Position numbers and translations under genes: made by a program
Part shown: in pieces, positions 1 through 8,377 of the stretch
Layout of the letters: each line of letters starts with the position of its first letter
Numbering within the stretch: position 1 is the stretch's first letter
Notes under the pieces: generated by a model
Databases searched by the model: none
The model's input: the letters and a program-made list of their open reading frames with translations, nothing else
What the model was told of the DNA's origin: nothing
Assembly: GCF_034424645.1 (NCBI RefSeq)
Contig: NZ_CP139969.1
Location: 1,116,001 to 1,180,000, forward strand
Source: Bordetella avium
GTDB taxonomy: Bacteria; Pseudomonadota; Gammaproteobacteria; Burkholderiales; Burkholderiaceae_B
Reading direction: 5' to 3'
DNA length: 64,000 nt

Positions 1-999
1 CAGGCCGGCGGCGAGCACGCCGCCGAGCGCGCCGATCAGAATAATCGGCAGGGGGATGCTGATGCCGCGCGCCAGCATCAAGGGCTTCAGAACATTCTCC
101 AACAGCGCCACGATTACGCTCCATATGGCGAAGATGATCGCGACGGGTGTGCTGTTGTTCAGAAAGACATAGATCGCCACCGGCCCGAGGACCGCCAGAA
201 TGGGAAGCTGCACGATGCACACGGCGAGCGCCACGATGGCCCAGATCCCCGCGCCAGGAACGCCGGCCAGCAGCATGCCCAGTCCCCCCAATGCCGCCTG
301 TATCAGCGCCACACCGATGACGCCCTGCGCGACGGCGCGGATGGTGCTGACGGTGAGCAGGATTAGATCGTGGCCGCGTTGAGGGCCGGCGATGCGGCTG
401 GCGATATCATCCGCGAATCGTTTGCTGTGCGGCCCATAAATCAGCACCAGACCGGCGATCGCGATAGCCGCCAGGAAAATCAGAAACCCTGCACCGGCGC
501 TGGTAGCGCTATTGAGCAGCCACTTGGCCGCGCCGGTCAGAGCGGGCTGCAAGGGCTTTAGCACGGTCTCGATGTTTTCGGTCGCCGCCGCCCAGGCGTC
601 GTGCAGTTGTCCGCCGACCAGAGGCAGGTTGGAAATGAAGGCCGGAGGGTCGGGAATACGCAAGGCGGGCTCGCCTTCGGCTTGATGAAACAGGCGCGGC
701 ACCGTCTCGGCCAGCGAGCTGGCCAGCAGGGCGCCAGGAATCATGAATGCCAGCATGGTGAGCACCACCAGCAGCAGGGAGGCCGACTTTGGTCGCCCTC
801 CCAGCCAACGAGCGAGGCGCTCATGGATAGGCGCCAGGGTGACGGCCAGAATCATGGACCAGAGCAGGAGGCCGATAAAGGGCTCAGCGACCCGGTAACA
901 CCAGTAAACCAGCCCACCAATGAGGCTGACGCGGATAATCAGATCGAGCAGGCTGCGTGAGAGTAGCTGTTGAAAATCGACATCGGAACGCAGGCGCAT
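1..999 (-). CDS. AI-2E family transporter (permease), 3' end outside window
   Basis: Inner-membrane permease of the AI-2E/PerM family; members export small molecules or serve as antiporters, and the substrate here cannot be told. The frame is open from an ATG at 999 (a GGAGAA lies about 9 bases upstream) to the window edge, giving 333 residues without a stop. Two hydrophobic segments follow the short N-terminal tail, at about residues 20-60 and 75-100, then a polar stretch ending near LPLVGGQL, and further hydrophobic segments run to the edge. This N-terminal hairpin plus polar stretch is the usual family layout (about 350-370 residues in full). The neighbour on the same strand, 93 bases away, is a cyclic-di-GMP protein; no functional link is evident. 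Confidence 0.85.
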   Translation of the reverse strand, partial: MRLRSDVDFQQLLSRSLLDLIIRVSLIGGLVYWCYRVAEPFIGLLLWSMILAVTLAPIHERLARWLGGRPKSASLLLVVLTMLAFMIPGALLASSLAETVPRLFHQAEGEPALRIPDPPAFISNLPLVGGQLHDAWAAATENIETVLKPLQPALTGAAKWLLNSATSAGAGFLIFLAAIAIAGLVLIYGPHSKRFADDIASRIAGPQRGHDLILLTVSTIRAVAQGVIGVALIQAALGGLGMLLAGVPGAGIWAIVALAVCIVQLPILAVLGPVAIYVFLNNSTPVAIIFAIWSVIVALLENVLKPLMLARGISIPLPIILIGALGGVLAAGL

Positions 1000-1092
1000 G
1001 GACGAGGTTCTCCGCGAGAAAAGGCGGCTGGCCCGAATGCCAGCCTGTCATCTTGTAGCGGATCAGACCGCCGCATGGCAAGGTGCGGCGCC

Positions 1093-3171
1093 TCAGTTGT
1101 TGGCATGCGCGAAATCGGCCTTGAGAAATTCACTGGCTGACAGCGGTTTGCCAAGCAGAAAGCCTTGCAGCGAGTCGCAGCCAAGCTCGGTCAGAAAGCG
1201 CTGCTGAGCAGCGGTTTCCACGCCTTCGGCCACGATTTTGAGGTTTAGCTGCTGGCCCAATGCAATGATGGCCGACACAATCGCCGCGTCTTCCTGATCG
1301 TGCTCAAGCTGGCTGATGAATCCCCTGTCGATTTTCAACTCGTTGGCGGGCAGGCGCTTGAGGTATAGCAGGCTGGAATAGCCTGTGCCGAAATCGTCGA
1401 TGGAAATCGAGACACCCAGCGCAGACAGCTCGCGCAACACAGTGAGGCTGCCTTCGGCGTCGCGCATGGCCGTGGTCTCGGTGATTTCGATGGCCAGGCA
1501 GGAGGCGGGCAAGAGATGGCGTTCCAGCGTCTCGCGGATGTTGTTCGTCAGGCCGACCTGCGAAAACTGCATGGCCGACAGGTTGACCGCTACGGTCCAC
1601 GTGGTGTGCCCGAGGTCGCGCCAGATACGCATCTGCCTGCAAGCCTCGTCTAGCACCCACTCCCCGATGGAATAAATCAGGCCGGTGCGTTCAGCAATGG
1701 GAATGAATTCGGCCGGAGGTATGAGACCGCGCTGAGGGTGGTTCCAGCGTAATAAGGCTTCTGCGCCCACTACCGGTCCGGCCGGTGCGATGAACTTGGG
1801 CTGGTAGTGCAGCACAAGCTCGTTGCGTGACCGCGCTTGGCGCAGATCTTGCAGAAGTTGCAGCTGCTCGCGCGCGTTTTCGTTCATGGCCGGTTCGAAG
1901 TAGCTGTAACGGCGTGCGCTACCTAGGCGTTTGGCGTGATACATCGCCGCGTCGGCATGGGTAAGCAGCGTATGGCCATCGCCCCCATCACCTGGAAAAA
2001 TGGAAATACCCACGCTGGCTGTGACCGACAGGCTGTGACCGTCGATCGTGATTTCGCGCGAGAGTACGTCGATAAGCCGTTCCGCGACGTTGGCGGCATC
2101 GGTGGGTTCGATGACATCAGACACCACGATAAACTCATCCCCGCCCAGACGGGCTACTAGATCGCCGGGCCGCAACACCTCGTCTTCGATGCGACGCGCC
2201 AGCGCTCGCAACAGACTGTCGCCGTTTTGATGGCCGTAGGCGTCGTTGACGGCCTTGAACCCATCCAGGTCGATGAAGAGGACAGCGAACTGGCTACGGT
2301 TGGCGTTAGCTCGTGATACTGCCTGGGCCAGGCGCTCATCGAGCAGGGCGCGATTGGGCAGTTGTGTGAGGGCGTCGTGCAGCGCGAGATGCAAGAGCTC
2401 CTGGTTGGCTTCGGCCAAGGAGCTCGCCAGGGCAGAGGTACGCGCCTCCAGGCGCGTGTCCAGCACCGCCACCACCAGCGCGATCGCCAGTACGCTCAGT
2501 GTAATGGCCGTGATGCAGGCGGCCAGCCAGCCTGCGCTGATGCCATGCAGCACGGCCATACAGACGCTGTTCTCGGCGAATCGGGCGGCCGCCATGCCGG
2601 TGTAGTGCATGCCGACGATGGCCAGACCCATGACGATCGCAGCGCAGATCCGGTAAGCTGGCGCGCCGGGCCGGTGGTAGCGCAGGTGATGCGTGATCCA
2701 GAGCGCGGCGCCTGACGCAAGAATGGCAACCAGCACGGACAGCGCGAACAGCCAGGGCGAGTACTCGATGGCAGGGTACATATTCATTGCTTCCATGCCC
2801 ACGTAGTGCATGGCGGCAATGCCGCAGCCCATCAACAAGGCGGCGCCGACCAGCCGCGAGATCGGGAATGTGCGGCGCGTGACAACCCAAAGCGCGAACG
2901 CCGAGCAGATGATGGCGATCAGCAGCGAAAGCACGGTCAGGGGCAGGTTATAGCCCAGGGGAATGGGCAGGCTAAAGGCCAACATGCCGACGAAATGCAT
3001 GGACCAGATGCCCAGGCCCATCGCGCAAGCGCCGCCAAACAACCAGAAGCGCGCGGCTGTTCCCTGCGCCGAGCTGACCCTGCCCGCCATGCCCAGCGCT
3101 GTATAGGACGCCAGAATGGCGACGCCTAAAGAGACCAGCACCAAGGATGGGTCGTAGTTTCCAACAAGCAT
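1093..3171 (-). CDS. MHYT-GGDEF-EAL cyclic-di-GMP signalling protein
   Basis: Predicted membrane sensor joined to diguanylate cyclase and phosphodiesterase domains, 692 residues. Residues 1-240 form a seven-helix MHYT sensor with repeated motifs (MHFVGM, MHYVGM, MHYTGM), thought to bind a metal or diatomic gas. The cyclase domain has an intact GGDEF motif preceded at five residues by RPGD, a product-inhibition I-site. The EAL domain keeps EALLRW, DDFGTGYSSL, LKIDRGF, AEGVE and QGF, so all metal and catalytic residues appear present. The protein may therefore make or break cyclic di-GMP. The ATG at 3171 is chosen because GGAGG lies at the right spacing; an in-frame TTG lies one codon earlier. 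It stands alone, and its target is not indicated by context. Confidence 0.95.
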   Translation of the reverse strand: MLVGNYDPSLVLVSLGVAILASYTALGMAGRVSSAQGTAARFWLFGGACAMGLGIWSMHFVGMLAFSLPIPLGYNLPLTVLSLLIAIICSAFALWVVTRRTFPISRLVGAALLMGCGIAAMHYVGMEAMNMYPAIEYSPWLFALSVLVAILASGAALWITHHLRYHRPGAPAYRICAAIVMGLAIVGMHYTGMAAARFAENSVCMAVLHGISAGWLAACITAITLSVLAIALVVAVLDTRLEARTSALASSLAEANQELLHLALHDALTQLPNRALLDERLAQAVSRANANRSQFAVLFIDLDGFKAVNDAYGHQNGDSLLRALARRIEDEVLRPGDLVARLGGDEFIVVSDVIEPTDAANVAERLIDVLSREITIDGHSLSVTASVGISIFPGDGGDGHTLLTHADAAMYHAKRLGSARRYSYFEPAMNENAREQLQLLQDLRQARSRNELVLHYQPKFIAPAGPVVGAEALLRWNHPQRGLIPPAEFIPIAERTGLIYSIGEWVLDEACRQMRIWRDLGHTTWTVAVNLSAMQFSQVGLTNNIRETLERHLLPASCLAIEITETTAMRDAEGSLTVLRELSALGVSISIDDFGTGYSSLLYLKRLPANELKIDRGFISQLEHDQEDAAIVSAIIALGQQLNLKIVAEGVETAAQQRFLTELGCDSLQGFLLGKPLSASEFLKADFAHANN

Positions 3172-3315
3172 CAAAAGCCTCCAGGAGGCAGGTAAGACGG
3201 GCGTGGGAAGGTAACGCCGGCGCGAAAGAAGCGGAAAATTGAAATCAGACGCGTGAAAGCGTATCCGATTTTTTCAGCGTTTGACGGTCTCGCGCTGACT
3301 AATTTTTCGGTGCGC

Positions 3316-4119
3316 TCAGGTTCCGACTCTGATCGGCGCGGTCAGCTTGCGCAGCGCGGCCACGACGCTTTGCGCGGTGATGCGGCCGGTCTTTGGGTTC
3401 TCAGAGGGGATGTTCTGGATTTCCATCGAAAAACTGGCCGAGTCGGCGTCCACCTCGACACGATGGACATTCCGGCTGACACCGGGGTCCGCCCAGATTT
3501 CCAGCGTGGTGAGATCAGGGCCGATACCGGCTAGCGACACGCTGACGGCGACGTTGAGGTTGGCGGGAAACCCGATGGCGGCATCCCGAGGAGAGCCCCG
3601 GAAAATCAGGGTGGGCTGAGTGATGTCTTCGACATTGATGCGGTGGGTTTCCAGATAGGGCGCGCCCGCCAGGCCGCGAGGCGGCTTGCGGGTGATCATC
3701 TTGACTGAATGGATCTGGCCTTCGGCGGCAGCCGTCAGTGCATCCAGGCCCAGAATGGCGCCCGAAGGAACGATGATCTGCCCACCCGTCTGGCGGGCCA
3801 GTTCGATCAGGTCTTCATTGCGCAGCAGGGCCCCCGAGCTGAGCAAGAGCAGTTTCTTGCCCGCGGCCAGCACGGGTTTCGCCAGTTCGCGGAATACGGA
3901 GGCGGGGGCCGCCTCAACCACGATGTCGCACAGCGTGGCGAGCTGAGCCAGGTCGGTGAAAACCGGAGGCTGCCCTTGCCAGATTCGATCGGCATAGCGT
4001 TGCGGCTCGCGTACGGCGATAGCGGCCAGTTGCAGGCCTGGCAGGCCATCATCCAGCGCTTGGGCGACACGCTGACCAATGGCGCCGAACCCGGCGATTC
4101 CGACTTTTAAGGCTGGCAT
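3316..4119 (-). CDS. nadX: L-aspartate dehydrogenase, NadX type
   Basis: Predicted NAD(P)-dependent L-aspartate dehydrogenase, 267 residues, which yields iminoaspartate, a precursor of quinolinate and NAD. The N-terminus has a Rossmann dinucleotide site (GIAGFGAIGQRV). The C-terminal half has the family's NLNVAVSVSLAG and WADPGVSRNVHRVEV signatures. The ATG at 4119 is preferred to the upstream in-frame codon at 4152 because the Rossmann strand then begins at once. Upstream on the same strand is the broken LysR gene, and no nadA or nadC is nearby. The enzyme may act in NAD synthesis or aspartate breakdown; homology supports the reaction but not the physiological role. Confidence 0.82.
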   Translation of the reverse strand: MPALKVGIAGFGAIGQRVAQALDDGLPGLQLAAIAVREPQRYADRIWQGQPPVFTDLAQLATLCDIVVEAAPASVFRELAKPVLAAGKKLLLLSSGALLRNEDLIELARQTGGQIIVPSGAILGLDALTAAAEGQIHSVKMITRKPPRGLAGAPYLETHRINVEDITQPTLIFRGSPRDAAIGFPANLNVAVSVSLAGIGPDLTTLEIWADPGVSRNVHRVEVDADSASFSMEIQNIPSENPKTGRITAQSVVAALRKLTAPIRVGT

Positions 4120-4149
4120 GTTTTTTCTCGTTGGAATTAGTACGAATGG

Positions 4150-4440
4150 CAAAGTGTATGACAGACCTCCCGCACACGGCGGGAGCAGGCAGGCGGGGGC
4201 GCGAGTTCACGCAGCAAGGCAGGGGCGTTGCTGGCCGCGTTCGAGTGTTCTCGACGCCGGAAAACCATGTCGAGCCGGGCATGTGGCGCATCGTCGCGTG
4301 GCGGGCGCAATAGCAAGGGCGTGGCGATTTCGCGTTCCAACTGCTGGTTGCAAGCTCAGGGGCGCTTGGCCGATGCCCAGTCGGGCGGCCGCCCGGGTGA
4401 AATGCAGTGCGACCGCTAGGAAATAGCGCAGATGGCGCAA
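4150..4440 (-). pseudogene. Remnant of a LysR-type regulator (YnfL-like), N-terminus only
   Basis: The minus-strand translation from about 4440 reads [11 protein letters not shown], then [20 protein letters not shown], a clear LysR helix-turn-helix. Against a typical LysR start, two residues are missing after LAVA and the ATG appears changed to TTG. After SLQ the match jumps to the next frame ([18 protein letters not shown]), and a further match, RTLERG, lies in another frame. Nothing of the effector-binding domain remains, since nadX starts at 4119. The gene is thus eroded by at least one frameshift, a small in-frame deletion and loss of the 3' two-thirds. It lies divergent to an intact MFS gene, the arrangement of ynfL and ynfM in E. 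coli. A hairpin with arms 4167-4173 and 4179-4185 lies near the deletion end. Confidence 0.8.
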
Positions 4441-4480
4441 TTCTATTGTTTTAAAAAATGATTAATCGCGTTTCCACATA

Positions 4481-4512
4481 TTGGACAAATGTGCAATGAA
4501 AGTCTAACTTTC
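4481..4512 (+). promoter_or_regulatory. Candidate promoter with overlapping palindrome, upstream of the MFS gene
   Basis: TTGGAC at 4481-4486 and TCTAAC at 4503-4508 are separated by 16 bases, a weak sigma-70-like pair. GAAAGT at 4498-4503 and ACTTTC at 4507-4512 form a perfect inverted repeat around CTA that covers the -10. It looks like a regulator site, perhaps of the lost LysR protein. Inference from sequence only. Confidence 0.4.
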
Positions 4513-4553
4513 GAACCCTGGCCCGATAGCCTGCCGTTTCTGAGAGATTGACT

Positions 4554-5816
4554 ATGTCCGCCCCCGCCGCTCCCGAGTTGTCCACGATCGCACAGCAGGA
4601 TGACCCGGGGTATTTGCGGCGCGGCAGCCCAGCTTTGCATCGGGCGCAATGGGCTTTGTTCGCAGCGGGTTTCGCCACGTTTTCGCTCCTGTATTGCATC
4701 CAGCCGCTGCTGCCGCTATTTACCGAGACTTTCCATGTCACGCCCGCACAGAGCAGTCTGTCCCTGTCGCTGGGCACGGGCTTGTTAGCGCTGGCGATTT
4801 TCCTGGTTGGCCTGAGATCGCAGGCGCTGCCGCGCAAAGGCATCATGGCCGCCTCGCTGTTTGCCTCGGCCGTGCTGGGCATCCTGGCTGCCTGCGCGCC
4901 GGATTGGTATAGCCTGCTCGCCCTGCGCGCTTTGCAAGGGATTGCCTTGGGTGGCGTGCCTGCGGTGGCGATGGCCTATCTGGCTGAAGAGGTGGAGCCG
5001 CAGACACTGGGCTTGGCAATGGGTCTGTATATCAGCGGCAGCGCCTTTGGCGGGCTGAGCGGCCGTGTCATGACCGGTCTGGTTGCCGATGTGGCTGGCT
5101 GGCGGGCAGCGCTAGGCCTGTTGGGATTGCTGGGACTGATTGCTGCCGGGCTGTTCCTGTGGCTGCTGCCGCCTTCGCGCCGCTTTAAGCCCCAGCGCGG
5201 CAATAGCTGGCAGGCCGCGCGCGCGGGCCTGGCCGAACATCTGCGTAATGGTCCTCTGGTCTGCCTGTTTGTAATGGGTGGCCTGTTGATGGGCGCTTTC
5301 GTGACAGTCTACAACTATGTCGGCTTTCGCCTGTTGCAACAGCCTTTTTCTCTAAGCCAGGCTTTTATCGGCGCTATCTTCGTGGTGTATCTGGTAGGCA
5401 TTTTTGCTTCGACCCTGTTTGGCAGGCTGGCCGATAAGCACGGCCGCAGCGTCATGCTGGTTGTGGGCACGGTGTTGACCTTGGCCGGGCTGTTGTTGAC
5501 GCTACCCGACAATCTGACGATGCTGGTGGCAGGCATCATCGTCTTCACCTTCGGTTTTTTTGGTTCTCACGCCGTCGCCAGCGGCTGGGTGGGCCAAATG
5601 GCGAGGGGCTATAAGGCACAGGCTTCGTCGCTCTATTTGCTGTCTTATTACACCGGGGCCAGTGTGCTGGGTTCCCTCGGAGGGAAAAGCTGGCAGTCCG
5701 GCGGTTGGGCCGGGGTGACAGAGCTGTCCGGTGCGCTGCTGTTGATAGCGTTGGCGCTGAGTGGGGGGTTGGCTTTGCGTGCGGCACGGAACCTGGCGAA
5801 ACAGGCTCAGGTCTGA
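4554..5816 (+). CDS. MFS exporter, YnfM-like drug:proton antiporter family
   Basis: Twelve-helix major facilitator protein of 420 residues, similar in pattern to E. coli YnfM. A polar N-terminal tail of about 30 residues precedes the first helix (FATFSLLYCIQPLLPLF). The loop between helices 2 and 3 is poorly conserved (LRSQALPRKG), the helix-4 region reads RALQGIALGGVPAVAMAYL, and the helix 8-9 loop is GRLADKHGR. The substrate is unknown. ATG at 4554 is taken as start; a TTG two codons earlier is also in frame. The divergent regulator next to it is a remnant, so the exporter has probably lost its dedicated control. Confidence 0.92.
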   Translation: MSAPAAPELSTIAQQDDPGYLRRGSPALHRAQWALFAAGFATFSLLYCIQPLLPLFTETFHVTPAQSSLSLSLGTGLLALAIFLVGLRSQALPRKGIMAASLFASAVLGILAACAPDWYSLLALRALQGIALGGVPAVAMAYLAEEVEPQTLGLAMGLYISGSAFGGLSGRVMTGLVADVAGWRAALGLLGLLGLIAAGLFLWLLPPSRRFKPQRGNSWQAARAGLAEHLRNGPLVCLFVMGGLLMGAFVTVYNYVGFRLLQQPFSLSQAFIGAIFVVYLVGIFASTLFGRLADKHGRSVMLVVGTVLTLAGLLLTLPDNLTMLVAGIIVFTFGFFGSHAVASGWVGQMARGYKAQASSLYLLSYYTGASVLGSLGGKSWQSGGWAGVTELSGALLLIALALSGGLALRAARNLAKQAQV

Positions 5817-5925
5817 GCGCCTTTCTGGCGGATGAAGGAATTGGGCGGGCGCCGCTGTGCAACGCCCGAGGCACCCCGATCTGCCCTTGATGTTCAGCTT
5901 GCGGGCAGGTCTGTGCTAAGCGCGA

Positions 5926-6138
5926 TCAGCCAGCGTCTTTGAGGATGGCGTAAAGCTGGTCTTTCAGGAGAAGTTTTTCTTTTTTCAGCTTTTCGATGTC
6001 AAACGCGGTGCCGGCTTCCCGGCCAGCTTCCATGTTTTGGATCTGCTGATCAAGCTCATTATGTTTATCGAACAACTTCACGAAATGCGGGTTTTCGGTC
6101 TTGAGACGGGAAATCTGTTCGCGATACTCAGGAAACAT
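5926..6138 (-). CDS. YdcH-family small protein (DUF465)
   Basis: Small, charged, helical protein of 70 residues of the YdcH/DUF465 family, function unknown. It starts MFPEYREQISRLK and continues with a predicted coiled coil rich in Leu, Glu and Lys (FDIEKLKKEKLLLKDQL). The ATG at 6138 has a near-perfect GGAGGT eight bases upstream, which settles the start over longer in-frame options. It stands alone, convergent with the MFS gene. Confidence 0.9.
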   Translation of the reverse strand: MFPEYREQISRLKTENPHFVKLFDKHNELDQQIQNMEAGREAGTAFDIEKLKKEKLLLKDQLYAILKDAG

Positions 6139-6412
6139 AAAGGGGACCTCCGTGGTGGAAAGACCGCGCTTCGGAGCTGGGGAGCTCGCTATGGCGCGGC
6201 AGAAAATAGTGCCGGTGTCCATGCATGACTTCAGTATAGCGATGCTGTTTCGAGCGTCAAATGGGGCGTGTCCGCGCGTCGTCGATCGCCTTCAGACTTT
6301 GAGGGCATAAGCAGCTAAGGCGGGCAGCTTTGTTGTTATGGCAATCAAGTATTTGGCGCGCAGGCCTCCTCAGCCGATGATGCCAGGGTTTCTTTCTCGT
6401 TGGACTAAGACC

Positions 6413-6946
6413 ATGAACAATCTGAACGAATACTTGAAGCAAAAACGCGAAGCCGTGCTGATCCGCCATGCACGCGATCCCCTCACGATTGAGCCGGCGC
6501 GGCTCAAGGCGCATGTGAGCGCCGAGGGACGCAGCGGCGTGCGCCGCATTCGCATCCGTGACCATCAGGTTTTGAGTGATAGTCCGGCGGATTACGCGGG
6601 CTATGACCTTGGCCCATCCTCCCCGGAGCTGTTGTTGGGTTGTCTGGGCAGTTGTCTGACCCATATTTTTTTGATCAAGGCTGCCGAGGCGCAATTGCCG
6701 CTGGACGCGTTGGACGTCGACATCGAAGGCGATCTGGACCCGCGCGGGGGCAAGCCGGGTTACGAGACTCTGCCTTTTTATCCCCACAACATCCGTTACA
6801 CCGCTCATCTTGTGTCGCCCGCCAGCGAGGCAGAGGTCAAGGCGGTGCATGAGGCGGTTCAAGCCTGGTGTCCCATTCTCAACCTGCTCAAGCAGGGACA
6901 GCCCGTGCATGCTACCTTGCGGCACACTCAGTCTGCGCCGCACTGA
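6413..6946 (+). CDS. OsmC/Ohr-family protein
   Basis: Protein of 177 residues in the OsmC superfamily, whose members reduce organic hydroperoxides with a pair of cysteines. The conserved segment SSPELLLGCLGSCLTHIFL carries the first reactive cysteine at the start of the long helix; a later cysteine sits in AWCPILNLL, the place of the second. The first about 45 residues (MNNLNEYLKQKREAV) are an extension found in a subgroup of OsmC-like proteins of unclear substrate. ATG at 6413 was chosen over an upstream in-frame codon because the family similarity starts there. The 274 bases before it hold no gene that I can support. Confidence 0.88.
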   Translation: MNNLNEYLKQKREAVLIRHARDPLTIEPARLKAHVSAEGRSGVRRIRIRDHQVLSDSPADYAGYDLGPSSPELLLGCLGSCLTHIFLIKAAEAQLPLDALDVDIEGDLDPRGGKPGYETLPFYPHNIRYTAHLVSPASEAEVKAVHEAVQAWCPILNLLKQGQPVHATLRHTQSAPH

Positions 6947-6963
6947 ATCTTCGGGGTATCGAC

Positions 6964-7596
6964 TTAGCTGTGCTCCAGCGGGCCGCGCAGCGTCCAGCGC
7001 TCCGGTGCGCAATCGGCCTGCCAGCCGCTGGCGGCGGCCAGCAGACTCAGTTCGTCGGGCAGGATGGGTTCAGGCTGGCCGGGCCAGGCCGGCGACGCCA
7101 TAAGCAGTCCCGGCTCCGCGGTCCAGATGCAGGCCGAAGGCGCGTGCACACGCAGCTCTTCGCCATCTGCCACCGTGTCCAGCAGGCAAAGCAGCCAGGC
7201 CAGAATGACGTAGCGCGAACTAAACAGACGCAGGTCGGGCACGATGGGCAGTTGGGGCAGGGAGACCTGTTTGCCTGAGGCGAGCAGGCGGTAGGCCACT
7301 AGACGGCGACAGTCTTCGAATACACTGTGGGCGTCATTTTGCCTTTCGCGATCGATCAGCCATTCGTCCAGCTCGCGCAGACTGGAGACGCTGTCTTCGA
7401 GCAAGCTTTGCATTTCACCGATCAGGTGTCGTCGCTGTGGGATGCGCTCATCGGCAGGTGGGTTATGCAATAGTGCAGCGGCTAAGCCCACATTGGAGAG
7501 CGGAACGATGACACTGTGCCGTAGCGCCGGGAACATGTGAGCCAATACTTTGAATCGCACTCCCTGGGCCTGGAGGTCCAGCTTGAAATTCGACAT
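6964..7596 (-). CDS. Degenerate histidine-kinase-like protein (no ATP-binding motifs seen)
   Basis: Hypothetical protein of 210 residues with no clear family from memory. Near the N-terminus, FPALRHSVIVPLSNVGLAA lines up with a kinase dimerisation helix (F..SHELRTPL), which would put a phospho-acceptor-like histidine at residue 27. A second long helix follows (about residues 55-85). A later part, LFSSRYVILAWLLCLLDTVA, resembles the N-box region of a kinase ATPase domain without the asparagine, and no glycine boxes are present. It could be a histidine phosphotransferase in the style of ChpT, or a pseudokinase. No receiver-domain gene is adjacent. The fold assignment is inference. Confidence 0.6.
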   Translation of the reverse strand: MSNFKLDLQAQGVRFKVLAHMFPALRHSVIVPLSNVGLAAALLHNPPADERIPQRRHLIGEMQSLLEDSVSSLRELDEWLIDRERQNDAHSVFEDCRRLVAYRLLASGKQVSLPQLPIVPDLRLFSSRYVILAWLLCLLDTVADGEELRVHAPSACIWTAEPGLLMASPAWPGQPEPILPDELSLLAAASGWQADCAPERWTLRGPLEHS

Positions 7597-7711
7597 TGCC
7601 TGGTAAAACCTTTATGGGAAAAACTTCCGCAAGCGGCGGGTGTGCTGGCCCATTATGTCAAAGAAAGCCGTTTGCGGGACAATGTATTAGCAGTGTCGTA
7701 CTAATCAGAAT

Positions 7712-7897
7712 ATGCAGATATCAGCACCCAATGACGCCAGTACGGACCCTCGGCCGCAAGCGCCCGAGGCGCCGGGCCCTAACGAATGCTGCGAAAGCGG
7801 CTGTATCCCCTGTGTCCACGACCTCTTCGCCGAGGCCATGGAACAGTACCGGCAAGACCTGAAGGCATGGCAGGCCAGGCAGGCCGCGTCAAGGTAG
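7712..7897 (+). CDS. Oxidoreductase-like small protein (Oxidored-like, N-terminal domain)
   Basis: Protein of 61 residues that carries the short cysteine-rich domain often found at the N-terminus of oxidoreductase-like proteins. The signature is ECCESGCIPCVHDLFAEAM, followed by a Tyr/Trp-containing helix (YRQDLKAWQARQ). Its four cysteines may hold a metal or Fe-S cluster; the role is unknown. The first about 22 residues are Pro/Ala-rich and probably disordered. Its 3' end overlaps the convergent lipoprotein gene by nine bases. Confidence 0.8.
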   Translation: MQISAPNDASTDPRPQAPEAPGPNECCESGCIPCVHDLFAEAMEQYRQDLKAWQARQAASR

Positions 7898-8314
7898 GCG
7901 CTTGAGCACGTACAGCTTGGCCAGCGAGCCGGTAGGCATTTCTCCCTCAGGGCTGAGGCTGGTCAGTTCGTTTTCACCTACGCGCCAGAGGCTGTTGTCG
8001 CCGCTGAGTTGAATACGGCCATTGTCTGGCAGCCAGCGGAAGGTGCCCTGTGTTATCTGGGGTTTGGGTTGACGGTCCAGGTACTGCTCGCTCAGCTCGT
8101 ATTGCCCCGTGTCTTTCAGCGTAAGTGTGATGCGGATGCCGGGGCAGTCCGCGCAGGGCAGTGTGCCCGCATAGCTGCCTGCCCAATCCACCGCGCCGCG
8201 TGAAGTGTGCATATCCGGCGGGGCGGGCACAGGTGAAAAATGCGTTGAGGGAGCGGGGCTGCTGCAAGCCGTCAGTACTGCCAAGGTGGCTATGGGCGCA
8301 AGAAAACGGAACAT
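7889..8314 (-). CDS. NlpE-like lipoprotein
   Basis: Predicted lipoprotein of 141 residues. A signal peptide (MFRFLAPIATLAVL) ends in the lipobox LTAC, so the mature protein would start at the cysteine and be anchored in a membrane, probably the outer one. The rest matches the NlpE N-terminal domain: WAGSYAGTLPCADCPGI with its CxxC pair, then a small beta barrel ending in a Leu/Tyr-rich strand. NlpE proteins sense surface contact or misfolded lipoproteins and can bind copper; the role here is unproven. ATG at 8314 has GGAG upstream, so I prefer it to the ATG five codons earlier. It lies 63 bases after the M14 peptidase gene and may share its transcript. Confidence 0.85.
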   Translation of the reverse strand: MFRFLAPIATLAVLTACSSPAPSTHFSPVPAPPDMHTSRGAVDWAGSYAGTLPCADCPGIRITLTLKDTGQYELSEQYLDRQPKPQITQGTFRWLPDNGRIQLSGDNSLWRVGENELTSLSPEGEMPTGSLAKLYVLKRLP

Positions 8315-8377
8315 CTCTCGTATCTCCATTGCTTGTTAAGAACCTACACTTTAGCCCTAATGGTTTGCCGCGTGGCC

